Shown piece by piece: positions 36,466 through 44,522 of a stretch of DNA of 56,984 nt. The notes under the pieces are model-generated. The model was not told where the DNA came from, ran no database searches, and saw nothing but the letters and a program-made list of their open reading frames with translations. Source of the DNA: Lentisphaeria bacterium (GTDB taxonomy: Bacteria > Verrucomicrobiota > Lentisphaeria > Victivallales > UBA1829); NCBI GenBank assembly GCA_017503375.1, contig JAFVTF010000087.1, positions 1 to 56,984 of the forward strand, written 5' to 3'. A program made the translations under genes and the position numbers. The first letter of the stretch is position 1. The number at the start of each line of letters is the position of its first letter.

Positions 36466-37143
36466 TTATCTGTTTCCTGAAGAATCTGCTCTGAAGTTTG
36501 CGTTGGTCAATTGTTCTTTCAAACGCATTTCAATATGTCCATCGTAAAAGGTGGTGGTCATTCTTCGTTTGTGGCGCAACTGAACGTAGTTGTAATAATA
36601 TTTATCAAGAGACGGATTGGCTTTCCGTTTTGATTCTCCGAAATGCACAACATTGCTGGGATTCCGGATGGCACTTAATTTCTTGATGGCAAAAGCGGTA
36701 TCACTGTTATATTCATACTGCTTGTGGTGAAAGAGAGTATTCAACCCCGGCAATCCGTTATTCGTTCCCAAATATTGATCTTCTCTTGTCGGACTGTTAT
36801 CAATCGCCAATCCGGATGGACAGAACGGATGTTTGAACCGTATAATTCCAAGAGATTTCGCAACGGTTACAGCCTTTCCGGATTCAGCAAGCAGAACATC
36901 GTGCCAGTTCCCGGCTACCTCAGTTGCGCCGTCAAAAGCAACCATCTGATAAGGCATACCGAAACCGTCAGACATATCTGCATATTGCAAATCGACCAAA
37001 TGCAGCTGTTTGAAATTATTGATACATGAGGAGCCTCTTGCCGTATCACGGGCAGAATTCAAGGCAGGCAGCAGCATTCCGGCAAGAATTGCAATGATCG
37101 CAATCACTACCAGAAGCTCGATCAGGGTGAATTTCTTTCTCAT
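36466..37143 (-). CDS. Pseudopilin-like protein (third copy)
   Basis: The 225-residue product starts MRKK followed by [15 protein letters not shown] and the conserved stalk ([14 protein letters not shown]). It ends with LRHKRRM and [10 protein letters not shown], the family His...DGH motif. Lys replaces the usual Gly before the cleavage site, and the leader is only four residues. A longer upstream reading exists, but GGAGGA about 4 bases before the ATG at 37143 fixes the start. It is the third gene of the operon and lies directly before the secreted lyase gene. Confidence 0.8.
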   Translation of the reverse strand: MRKKFTLIELLVVIAIIAILAGMLLPALNSARDTARGSSCINNFKQLHLVDLQYADMSDGFGMPYQMVAFDGATEVAGNWHDVLLAESGKAVTVAKSLGIIRFKHPFCPSGLAIDNSPTREDQYLGTNNGLPGLNTLFHHKQYEYNSDTAFAIKKLSAIRNPSNVVHFGESKRKANPSLDKYYYNYVQLRHKRRMTTTFYDGHIEMRLKEQLTNANFRADSSGNR

Positions 37144-37165
37144 CTCTTCCTCCATTATTATGGGT

Positions 37166-38155
37166 TTATTTTTTATAAAGACAAACACTGTTCCATGTGT
37201 GAGCAGCCGGGTTTCTGTATGGAAAAATTTCTGCTGTTGCAGTATAAAGTGCAACAGGCTCTTTATTCTCATCAAAGAGAATGAAAGGACGCTCCCGCAA
37301 TGCCAGAGTTCCTCTTGTATAAGCGATTTGACGGAATTTCCAGTCAACACCGTTTTCAGAAACAAACTCCATTCCGTCCGCTTCACTTCCTGCAATTGTT
37401 CCAAGCATATCTTTGGCAAGCATGTGATATAATCCGTCACGGTCAATCCAAAGGAACGGATCTTCAATCACACCGTTTGGTGTATCCGGTCCGAACAAGG
37501 GTTCCGGCGAGATCACCTCAAAAGGAGATTCCGGGTCCGCTGCACGGGCAGCTCCAATATAGAAATTACTGAATTTACAGCTCTGATCAAGGTATTTCCG
37601 CGCTTTGAACAGAACCAGAATGGAACCATCCGGTTCAATCACAGGCGCGGGATTCGATACGAAATAACTGTAAAAAGTTCCCGGCTTTGCGGTGATTGCC
37701 GGAGCCTCGGGGCGTTTCCACGGACCGCAGAGAGAATCCGCCACAGCCATTCCGATCCGTTTGGATGCACGGGAAATGGTCCCCATGTCCTGACGGTTTT
37801 CATCCGTTACTTCCACAGCATAACTTGTGCCGATATAAAACAGAAGATACTGATTTCCACGTTTTACGATCTGCGGACAATGAGTCGCACAGCCGTCCCA
37901 GTATTCCGGTCCACGGGCTGGAAGAACAACTTCCTGAAATTCAAATGGCCCTGAAGGAGTATCTGCAACGGCACGGACAACTTCAGAATGAGTCGACCAG
38001 CCCGGATGAAATGTATGTTCCCGTTTCCAGCGGGAGGCAAACATGTGATAGCGTCCATCTTCTCCACGGATCACGGAACCGCACCACACATAATATCCTT
38101 CCATTTTGAAAGACGGCTGTAAATCATTATCGAACATCATAATCTCAAACTCCAT
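37166..38155 (-). CDS. Five-bladed beta-propeller glycosidase-like protein (GH43/GH117-like)
   Basis: The 329-residue protein shows repeated propeller blades of the GH43/GH32/GH117 type: [56 protein letters not shown] and [22 protein letters not shown]. Glu-Asp-Pro in the last blade and acidic residues in the others could be catalytic. No signal peptide, so it would act on internalised oligosaccharides. The TGATG overlap with the M14 gene at 38155-38157 indicates coupling; the preceding in-frame TTG is not needed. The exact GH family is uncertain. Confidence 0.65.
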   Translation of the reverse strand: MEFEIMMFDNDLQPSFKMEGYYVWCGSVIRGEDGRYHMFASRWKREHTFHPGWSTHSEVVRAVADTPSGPFEFQEVVLPARGPEYWDGCATHCPQIVKRGNQYLLFYIGTSYAVEVTDENRQDMGTISRASKRIGMAVADSLCGPWKRPEAPAITAKPGTFYSYFVSNPAPVIEPDGSILVLFKARKYLDQSCKFSNFYIGAARAADPESPFEVISPEPLFGPDTPNGVIEDPFLWIDRDGLYHMLAKDMLGTIAGSEADGMEFVSENGVDWKFRQIAYTRGTLALRERPFILFDENKEPVALYTATAEIFPYRNPAAHTWNSVCLYKK

Positions 38156-39213
38156 CAAAAACGGTTTCTGAAACGGGTTTCTTTGCCGTAACTCATGATT
38201 TCCTCAAACAGAGTCAAACCGAGATCAATGATTTCTTCGTGGGTGAACGGAATGTTTTCACAACCATGGGGAAATTCATAAAGCAGCGGCAACGCACCGG
38301 AAGCCATATAGAGAATATCCTGCAGAATAAATGCTTTTGCCTGACGGAGATTCACCCTGTGATACGGACGCAGATTTTCACGCATCTGGCGGCTCATTAC
38401 AGAAATGGCAATCTGCTGTTCCATGAGCAATCCCTCTTCCTGCAGAGAAGCTGCCGGAGTACTCATTCCGGGGTCAGCTTCGCAGGAATGACAGGAAAGA
38501 ATACAATCCGGGCGTTCTTCATGAACCAATCTGATCAAAGTCTGTGTTTCCGGCTGGATATTTCCAAAGAAATCATCATGCTGACAGTTTACGCCGTTAT
38601 CGTTGAAATAAGCTCCAAGCTGTTCAAAATCTTTCACAGGCAGCGGCATAACTTCTTTGTGATACGGATATTTACAGGGGGAACCATCTTTCCATACACC
38701 GTGTGCATAATACTGAAAAACGTCAAGGCTCTGTCCGACAAGACTGTTGCGGCGGAATCTTGCTCTTCCATCGGGCTGGGAGATCGGAACAATTACGATT
38801 CTGTAATCTTCTGCGAGTTTCAGAAGGGATTCATTTTTTCTTCCGCGCAGATCAAGTCCGTGTTCCAGCAGGTTGATCATATTCATCAATCCGGCAGTTC
38901 CTTCGATTTCCGCGCCGTGGATCGCGCCGTAAATGAAAAGGGAAAGTTTTTTCCGCTCCGGTGCGCGGGTGTAAAGTTCCGGTTTCCTTGCCGCCCATGC
39001 GGAAGATAAGGAAACGGTTTGCGGCAAATCCTCTTTCTCACCGTATGCGTAAGCAAGAATTTCGCGTCCTCCAGCAGAATAACCCGCTGTAAAAACCTTA
39101 CCTTTTTTCACATTCTGTTCCAGATATTTTTTCACTCCGTCAAGGGAAGTGATCCAATAATCCGGCGTTCCAACCTGTGTTTCTGTAATATTCATTATTA
39201 TTGACCCTGTCAT
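38155..39213 (-). CDS. M14-family zinc carboxypeptidase-like protein
   Basis: GAIHGAEIEG near residue 97 (His-x-x-Glu zinc ligands), VPISQPDGRARFRRN, LSCHSCE (third ligand His) and LLYEFPHG near residue 328 (catalytic Glu region) match M14 metallocarboxypeptidases. No signal peptide is visible, so a cytoplasmic amidase or peptidase acting on a peptide- or amino-acid-bearing substrate is possible. The ATG at 39213 has AAGGGA upstream. The ATG at 39195 is an alternative, because an operator-like sequence (39201-39212) covers the first codons. It is the first gene of the operon divergent from the AraR-like regulator. Confidence 0.75.
   Translation of the reverse strand: MTGSIIMNITETQVGTPDYWITSLDGVKKYLEQNVKKGKVFTAGYSAGGREILAYAYGEKEDLPQTVSLSSAWAARKPELYTRAPERKKLSLFIYGAIHGAEIEGTAGLMNMINLLEHGLDLRGRKNESLLKLAEDYRIVIVPISQPDGRARFRRNSLVGQSLDVFQYYAHGVWKDGSPCKYPYHKEVMPLPVKDFEQLGAYFNDNGVNCQHDDFFGNIQPETQTLIRLVHEERPDCILSCHSCEADPGMSTPAASLQEEGLLMEQQIAISVMSRQMRENLRPYHRVNLRQAKAFILQDILYMASGALPLLYEFPHGCENIPFTHEEIIDLGLTLFEEIMSYGKETRFRNRF
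39201..39212. promoter_or_regulatory. Imperfect second copy of the TTGACC operator
   Basis: TTGACCCTGTCA resembles the perfect palindrome TTGACCGGGTCAA 100 bases away. It overlaps the first codons of the M14 gene if that gene starts at 39213. It is likely a second binding site for the divergent regulator. Confidence 0.4.
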
Positions 39214-39226
39214 TATTTCCCTTTTT

Positions 39227-39248
39227 TATTACATCTTTCATTGTAATA
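39227..39248. promoter_or_regulatory. Palindrome overlapping the -10 box of the M14 operon
   Basis: TATTACA (39227-39233), 8 bases, TGTAATA (39242-39248): a perfect 7-bp inverted repeat lying over the -10 and start site of the minus-strand promoter. It differs from the TTGACC site, so a second regulator may act here. Confidence 0.45.
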
Positions 39249-39273
39249 TATTGTGCTCATTCTTTCTTTTCAA
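39245..39273 (-). promoter_or_regulatory. Promoter of the M14-propeller-pseudopilin-lyase operon
   Basis: On the minus strand, -35 TTGAAA (39273-39268), a 17-base spacer and -10 TATATT (39250-39245). Confidence 0.6.
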
Positions 39274-39301
39274 GCAATAATCAAAAAATAAATAAAATTT
39301 A

Positions 39302-39314
39302 TTGACCGGGTCAA
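39302..39314. promoter_or_regulatory. Perfect operator TTGACCGGGTCAA
   Basis: This 13-bp perfect palindrome lies in the divergent region between the M14 operon and the AraR-like gene, 10 bases upstream of the plus-strand -35 box. Odd-length palindromes of this kind suit a GntR-type dimer. The adjacent regulator is the obvious ligand. Confidence 0.6.
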
Positions 39315-39324
39315 AAACACAACC

Positions 39325-39352
39325 TTGAAAAAAAGAATTGCCGGAGTATATT
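39325..39352 (+). promoter_or_regulatory. Promoter of the regulator-ASRT-fucosidase operon
   Basis: -35 TTGAAA (39325-39330), a 16-base spacer and -10 TATATT (39347-39352), leaving a leader of about 40 bases. Confidence 0.55.
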
Positions 39353-39399
39353 ATGGAATTGAAGAAAAATCGTTCTGTCTGAACAGGGATAAATAAAAA

Positions 39400-40440
39400 A
39401 TGAGCGGCGAAAAAGAACAGTTTGTTGTCGATTACCTCATGAAAAAAATTGAGGGAGGCAGTTATAAAATCGGAGAGCGGGTACCCTCCGAATATCAGCT
39501 TGCCCGCAAATTCAATATCGACAAAGGAACAGCAAACCGTGCGGTTTCCCAGCTGGTAACCAGGGGATATTTCAAGCGGACACGCGGTGCCGGCGGAACG
39601 ATTCTGGTCCGCAAAGATTCCTATCCGGAAAAAAAATTCGTATATATCGGCTGTTTTCCCACCATTCACTCCTTTTATTCCCGGATGCTCAAAGGATTGG
39701 TTTCCGGTGCAAACAACTCCGGTTACAGTCTGACGATCCTTCCGGTTTGGGATAATAAAAATTTTCAGATAATCGAAGAACGGATAGAGAACTTGAAACC
39801 GGATGCCATTTTCGTGGGCGGGGAATCATTTATCCTCAAACTTCCGGACGTCCCTATATTTTGTCTGGATACTTTGCTCCCCCACGGGAAAGGCGACAAA
39901 ACCTATCATATCAATTCCGATAATTTTATGGCAGGAAGAATCCTTGCAGAGGAGATATGGAAACGGGGACACCGTAAAGTACTTCACTATTCTTCTGTTT
40001 CAGATATTGCTGTACAGCAGGAGCGTTTTCTCGGAGCCAAACAGCGTGCAGCAGAACTTGGAATGGAACTCAAAGCGATAAATCCTGCAACGCTTCCGGT
40101 CAAAAATATTACAGCGTTTGAAAAACATATCCGGAAACTGATCGGGAAATACAGTGTGATTATTTGCGAAAATGATATTCAGGCGGCAGATTTGATCGGA
40201 CAATGCCGACGGCTCGGAATCAATATCCCGCAGGATATTTCTGTTTGCGGTTATATCTGCGGTCCGGAATTCCATCACTTCTACAGAATCACTTCGATTG
40301 AATTTGATCCGCAGGGATTGGGTGAATATGCACTGTCTGTGGCATTGCGGGTTCTCAACGGAGAAACAGATCTTCCCCGCTCAGAACTGCTCCCCGTCAC
40401 TTTTTTTGAAGGCGAAACATTGAACGATATCAGAATATAA
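39400..40440 (+). CDS. AraR-like transcriptional regulator (GntR head, LacI-type sensor)
   Basis: Residues 1-70 form a GntR-type winged helix (YKIGERVPSEYQLARKFNIDKGTANRAVSQLVTRGY). Residues about 75-346 form a LacI/PurR-type periplasmic-binding fold with the typical IICENDIQAADLIGQCRRLGINIPQDISVCGY stretch. This combination is that of AraR, a sugar-released repressor. It probably binds TTGACCGGGTCAA just upstream, controlling itself, the ASRT and fucosidase genes, and the divergent M14 operon. The ribosome site AGGGA lies about 11 bases before the ATG. The inducer is unknown; fucose or a fucosylated oligosaccharide is a guess from the neighbours. Confidence 0.85.
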   Translation: MSGEKEQFVVDYLMKKIEGGSYKIGERVPSEYQLARKFNIDKGTANRAVSQLVTRGYFKRTRGAGGTILVRKDSYPEKKFVYIGCFPTIHSFYSRMLKGLVSGANNSGYSLTILPVWDNKNFQIIEERIENLKPDAIFVGGESFILKLPDVPIFCLDTLLPHGKGDKTYHINSDNFMAGRILAEEIWKRGHRKVLHYSSVSDIAVQQERFLGAKQRAAELGMELKAINPATLPVKNITAFEKHIRKLIGKYSVIICENDIQAADLIGQCRRLGINIPQDISVCGYICGPEFHHFYRITSIEFDPQGLGEYALSVALRVLNGETDLPRSELLPVTFFEGETLNDIRI

Positions 40441-40456
40441 AACAGGAGACAGAATC

Positions 40457-40822
40457 ATGTCAGGAAAAAAGAATTGGTATTTTGCAGATGGCTATCTTCC
40501 GGAAAAAATCAACAACGGAACAATGGAACCCCATGAGGCTCTCATGTTCTTCAATACCTCAAATCAGCCCGTCAAAATCAAGGTGCATGTCTATTTCACA
40601 GACCGCGACCCCATCAAAAATATCCCTTTCACTGTCGGTGCGGAACGGGTCATGTCGATCCGTCTGGACAGTCCCGACGATTTGAGCGGAGCAGAAATCC
40701 CGCTGCTGACACAGTATGCTCTTCACGTGGAAGCAGAAGCTCCCATCGTCTGTCAGTTCGGCAGACTTGATACAACCCAGAACGCCATGTCCTACTATGT
40801 GGGAATCGGTTACGCAGAATAA
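40457..40822 (+). CDS. Sensory rhodopsin transducer (ASRT) domain protein
   Basis: The 121-residue protein begins with WYFADGYLPE and continues MEPHEALMFFNTSNQPVKIKVHVYFTDRDP. It ends with EAPIVCQFGRLDTTQNAMSYYVGIGY. This is the complete ASRT-type beta-sandwich known from the Anabaena sensory rhodopsin transducer and from Thermotoga proteins. No rhodopsin is present here. Placed between a sugar-responsive regulator and a GH29 fucosidase, it more likely binds a carbohydrate or links sugar sensing to the operon. CAGGAG lies 9 bases before the ATG. Confidence 0.75.
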   Translation: MSGKKNWYFADGYLPEKINNGTMEPHEALMFFNTSNQPVKIKVHVYFTDRDPIKNIPFTVGAERVMSIRLDSPDDLSGAEIPLLTQYALHVEAEAPIVCQFGRLDTTQNAMSYYVGIGYAE

Positions 40823-40851
40823 TACATAAATATACTACAGGAGAAAAAACA

Positions 40852-42120
40852 ATGACTTATGAAGAACGCATGAAATGGTTCAGAGAAGCCCGGTTCGGAA
40901 TCTATGTACACTTCGGCTTGTATTCCATTCTCGGCCGCGGAGAATGGACCATGTATTCCGAACGGATCCCCGCAGCTGAATATGCTCAGTTGGCAGATCA
41001 GTTCAACCCCGCCCCCGGCTGCGCTAAAGAATGGGTGGAAACAGCCAAAGCAGCAGGCGCAAAATATATGGTGCTGACAACCCGCCATCATGAAGGATTC
41101 TGTCTGTTCGACAGTCAATATTCCGATTTCACCAGTGTAAAACACGGCTGCAAACGGGATATCGTCCGCGAATATGTGGATGCCGCACGGGCTGCAGGTT
41201 TGAAAGTCGGCTTGTATTACTCTCTGCTTGACTGGAGATTCCCCGGTTATTTTGAACCGGAAAAATATCCTTCCTCCAAAGAAGCCCTCCTGAAACAGAT
41301 CTTCGGTCAAGTGCGCGAACTTATGACCAATTACGGTCAGATCGACATTCTGGAATATGACGGCGGCTGGGATGCCAAGCTCAAGCTCGATAAACCCGGC
41401 TGGGCTGAATTCTGGCAGGCTGAAAAACTCAACGCAATGGTCCGCGAACTGCAGCCGGCGATCATCATCAATGACCGCTCCGGAAAGAAAGAAGATATCG
41501 AAACCCCGGAACAGGTCGTCCGCGCCGGAAAAGAACTGATGACAGAAAGCTGCATGTGTATCGGTGATTCCTGTGCCTGGGGCTACACCCGTTTCAATCC
41601 GAACTGGAAAACCTCTGAACAGCTTTTGCAGCATTTGATCCAGGCGGCCCAGCTTGACGGAAACTATCTGCTGAATATCGGTCCTGATCCGCAGGGACAT
41701 ATCCGCAATGAAGAAATCGAACGCGTTCAGCAGGTCGGAATCTGGCTTGCCAAAAACGGCGAAGCTGTTTACAATTCAGAACGCTGTGCGCTGATTGGTT
41801 CTTCCCAGCCGGGTTTTGTTGATTTGAACCTTCAGGGTCCCTGGACACGCAAGGGAAATATCGGCTACTGGTGCATTTTCCGCTGGCCCGGAAACACAGC
41901 AACCGCTGTCATGGTCGGAACACCCGTCAAGCGGGTAACGCTGCTCAGCACAGGCGAAGAATTTGCGTTCCAGTGGAACGAAAAGACCGGACGGTTGAAA
42001 ATCGCCGGATTGCCGGAACTTCCGCCTGATCCTCTCGCCTCTGTTCTGAAAGTGGAATTTGAAGGAATCCCCGAACGGAAAAAAGAAGAAGACCTTTCTT
42101 CCTGGATTTCCGGGAACTGA
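40852..42120 (+). CDS. GH29 alpha-L-fucosidase, cytoplasmic
   Basis: The 422-residue protein starts directly with the GH29 barrel (WFREARFGIYVHFGLYSILGRGEW). It continues with YMVLTTRHHEGFCLFDSQYSDFT, and ILEYDGGWD places the likely nucleophile at Asp170. The family hydrolyses alpha-linked L-fucose with retention. No signal peptide, so it would act on imported fucosides. The C-terminal 90 residues form the usual beta-sandwich. CAGGAG precedes the ATG. It ends 20 bases before a repeat copy that fills the gap to the next, oppositely oriented operon. Confidence 0.9.
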   Translation: MTYEERMKWFREARFGIYVHFGLYSILGRGEWTMYSERIPAAEYAQLADQFNPAPGCAKEWVETAKAAGAKYMVLTTRHHEGFCLFDSQYSDFTSVKHGCKRDIVREYVDAARAAGLKVGLYYSLLDWRFPGYFEPEKYPSSKEALLKQIFGQVRELMTNYGQIDILEYDGGWDAKLKLDKPGWAEFWQAEKLNAMVRELQPAIIINDRSGKKEDIETPEQVVRAGKELMTESCMCIGDSCAWGYTRFNPNWKTSEQLLQHLIQAAQLDGNYLLNIGPDPQGHIRNEEIERVQQVGIWLAKNGEAVYNSERCALIGSSQPGFVDLNLQGPWTRKGNIGYWCIFRWPGNTATAVMVGTPVKRVTLLSTGEEFAFQWNEKTGRLKIAGLPELPPDPLASVLKVEFEGIPERKKEEDLSSWISGN

Positions 42121-42140
42121 CAGAAAAAAGAATGAAAAAA

Positions 42141-42296
42141 AAAGGTTGATTTGTGATCGGGGAAGAAGGGAAAAAATTTTGAGGAAATTTCTTCCCTTCT
42201 TCCCCGAACCCCATCATCCTTTTTCAAACCTTTTTGCGGCATTCCGATTTTTGCGATACAAAAATCAGAATGCCATCTTAAAATAAGGAACAGGGC
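42141..42296. repeat. Copy (C) of the hairpin repeat, lacking its left end
   Basis: It aligns with the 27561 copy from AAAGGTTGATTTG to GGAACAGGGC, in the same orientation. The first hairpin is nearly perfect here (42159-42179 with 42185-42205). The left terminal CTGTTCCC is missing and a right-hand segment before GGAACAG is deleted. It lies between convergent operons. Confidence 0.8.
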
Positions 42297-42300
42297 AATA

Positions 42301-42340
42301 AAAAAAGGCTGTTGCGGAAAAAATCTGCAACAGCCTTTTT
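42301..42340. terminator. Bidirectional terminator between convergent operons
   Basis: GGCTGTTGC (42307-42315) pairs with GCAACAGCC (42327-42335). A-runs precede it and T-runs follow, so it can stop transcription from both the fucosidase operon and the sugar-isomerase operon. Confidence 0.85.
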
Positions 42341-42362
42341 CGTTGAACTGATAAGAATCAGA

Positions 42363-43352
42363 TCATTTGAAAACAGAGTCGAACTTCTGTTCGGAGGCAC
42401 TGAAATCAAGACCACGGGTGAATTTCAATGCATCAGCTGCACCGAATTCACGATTCATGCCGCAATCTTCCCATTCCACAGAAAGAGGTCCGTCATAACC
42501 GATACGGTTAAGCATACGGATGATCGCTTCAAAGTCAATCTTTCCATGTCCGGGACTGCGGAAATCCCAGCCGCGGCGGGCATCACCGAAGTTCAAGTGA
42601 GAACTCAGGATACCGCTTTCGCCGTCAAGAGTGACTTCTGCATCTTTGATATGGCAATGATAAATACGATCCGGGAATGCCTTCAGGAACTTCACAGGAT
42701 CAACGCCCTGCCAGAACAAATGGCTGGGGTCAAAATTGAAGCCGAATTCCGGACGGTAATCCAGTGCTTCCAATGCCATCTTTGCGGTGTAAATATCAAA
42801 AGCAATTTCAGTCGGATGAACTTCCAGAGCAAATTTGATACCGTACTTTGCATATTCATCCAGAATCGGATTGAATTTTTCTGCAAAATACTTGAAGCCG
42901 TTTTCGATATCATTGGGTCCGACAGGCGGGAAGCTGTAAAGCAGATGCCAGATGGGAGAACCGGTAAATCCGGTAACAACCTTGACGCCCAGATTGTGAG
43001 CAGCCTTTGCACTTGCTTTCATGCAGCGGATACCCCATTCGCGTTTTGCTTCAGCATCTCCGGCATACTGTGCAGGAGCAAAACAGTCGGAACGGCTGTC
43101 GTTATTGGGGTCACAAACGAGCTGTCCGGCAAAATGGTTGCTGACTGCCCAGAGTTTCAAGCCGTATTCAGCCATTTTTGCCTTGATGGAATCGCAGTAC
43201 GCGACATCTTCAGCAGCCTTTTCCATATCCAGATAACCGCCCATGGTGGCGACTTCCAAGCCGTCATAACCGAATTTCTGTGCCATTTTGCACAGATCAT
43301 CGAAAGCCATATCACTGAACTGAGCTGTAAAAAGTGTAACGGGACGTGACAT
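42363..43352 (-). CDS. Sugar phosphate isomerase/epimerase (xylose-isomerase-like TIM barrel)
   Basis: The 329-residue protein has the AP-endonuclease-2/xylose-isomerase-like fold with metal-ligand segments FALEVHPTEIAFD, FNFDPSHLFWQG, YHCHIKDAE and LSVEWEDCGM. In such proteins Glu, Asp, His and Glu bind one or two divalent metals. Members act as ketose epimerases, inosose isomerases or 3-ketoglycoside lyases. It is the last gene of a three-gene operon with a MocA-type dehydrogenase and a XylA-like protein, a combination frequent in inositol and keto-sugar pathways. AAAGGA lies 8 bases before the ATG. Confidence 0.8.
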   Translation of the reverse strand: MSRPVTLFTAQFSDMAFDDLCKMAQKFGYDGLEVATMGGYLDMEKAAEDVAYCDSIKAKMAEYGLKLWAVSNHFAGQLVCDPNNDSRSDCFAPAQYAGDAEAKREWGIRCMKASAKAAHNLGVKVVTGFTGSPIWHLLYSFPPVGPNDIENGFKYFAEKFNPILDEYAKYGIKFALEVHPTEIAFDIYTAKMALEALDYRPEFGFNFDPSHLFWQGVDPVKFLKAFPDRIYHCHIKDAEVTLDGESGILSSHLNFGDARRGWDFRSPGHGKIDFEAIIRMLNRIGYDGPLSVEWEDCGMNREFGAADALKFTRGLDFSASEQKFDSVFK

Positions 43353-43374
43353 TTTACATTCCTTTCCGTTGAAA

Positions 43375-44517
43375 TTAAAGATCCTTGAGAGTTATCCAGG
43401 CGCCGTTCTGTTTTGCGCTGCTGACAACTGTTTCGATGAAGTTCATTCCGCGGACACCGGCTTCTTCCGTGGGGAACAATCCGGCATATTCCTTGCCGTC
43501 GATCTTCGCAGCAACTGCGGTTGCAAATTCATTGTAGATGTTGGCAAACGCTTCAAAGAAACCTTCGGGATGTCCTGCGGGAAGACGAACCATTGCCTGA
43601 ACAGAGGGGTCAAGTTCCGCCCAGCCGCGGCGCAGGGTTTTCATCGCAGAATCATTGGTTCTGAGAATCAGGTTTTCCGGTTCCTGCTGGGACCATTCAA
43701 AGCTGCCTTCAGAACCGTAAACACGGAGTTTGAACTGGTTTTCTTCTCCGCAAGCGACTTCGCTGCATTCGATTACGCCCTTTGCACCGTTGTTGAAACG
43801 GAGCAGGATGGTGGCATCGTCATCAAGAGTTCTGCCTTCCACAAAGGTTGCCAGATCCGCAGCCAATTCTGTGATCTTCAATCCGGTTGTGAATTCAATC
43901 AGCTGTTCTGCATGGGTTCCGATATCACCGACACAAGCAGCTGCGCCGGAGAATTTCGGGTCAACGCGCCAGGTTGCCTGTTTGCCAGCGTTGGGGGATG
44001 CAAGCCAGCCGAGATCGTAAGTTGCAACGATTTTCCGCAAGATTCCGATCTTTCCGTCAGCGATCATTTTCTTCATCTGGCGGATCATGGGATACGCGGA
44101 GTAGTTGTGCATCAGAGCAAAAACCAGACCGGTTTCCTTGACCTTGTTCCGCAAGGCGATCGCCTCATCCAGAGTGAAGGTCATGGGTTTTTCGCAAACG
44201 ACATGGAAACCGTGTTCAAGTGCAGCCATTGCAATCGGGAAATGGGTGGAGTTCGGTGTTGTGACCGCAACAAAATCCATCCGTTCACCGGCAGGAAGCT
44301 GACTTTCTTTTTCAAACATCTCCATGTAGGAGTTATAGCATTTTTCTTCAGGAAGGAAAAGCTCTGCAGCCATAGCTTTATTGTTTTCCGGTTTGGTGGA
44401 GAACGCACCGCAAACGAGTTCGATCTTTCCATCAAGCCGGGCAGCTGCACGATGGACCCCGCCGATAAATGCGCCGGGGCCCCCGCCTACCATTCCCATT
44501 CTGAGTCGACGGTTCAT
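43375..44517 (-). CDS. Gfo/Idh/MocA-family oxidoreductase
   Basis: The 380-residue protein has an N-terminal Rossmann domain (MGMVGGGPGAFIGGVHR), the family marker VVCEKPMTFTLDEA near residue 120, and a C-terminal alpha/beta dimerisation domain. It should oxidise or reduce a sugar or cyclitol with NAD(P). The conserved Lys of EKP is the usual catalytic helper. The ribosome site AAAGGAT overlaps the stop codon of the upstream XylA-like gene, indicating coupling. The substrate is unknown; a keto-sugar route together with the flanking isomerases is plausible. Confidence 0.9.
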   Translation of the reverse strand: MNRRLRMGMVGGGPGAFIGGVHRAAARLDGKIELVCGAFSTKPENNKAMAAELFLPEEKCYNSYMEMFEKESQLPAGERMDFVAVTTPNSTHFPIAMAALEHGFHVVCEKPMTFTLDEAIALRNKVKETGLVFALMHNYSAYPMIRQMKKMIADGKIGILRKIVATYDLGWLASPNAGKQATWRVDPKFSGAAACVGDIGTHAEQLIEFTTGLKITELAADLATFVEGRTLDDDATILLRFNNGAKGVIECSEVACGEENQFKLRVYGSEGSFEWSQQEPENLILRTNDSAMKTLRRGWAELDPSVQAMVRLPAGHPEGFFEAFANIYNEFATAVAAKIDGKEYAGLFPTEEAGVRGMNFIETVVSSAKQNGAWITLKDL

Positions 44518-44522
44518 AAAAC

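Noticed and set aside
40810..41700. Minus-strand frame of 296 codons opposite the GH29 gene
   Set aside because: Antisense to a clear alpha-L-fucosidase; composition is typical of a shadow frame.
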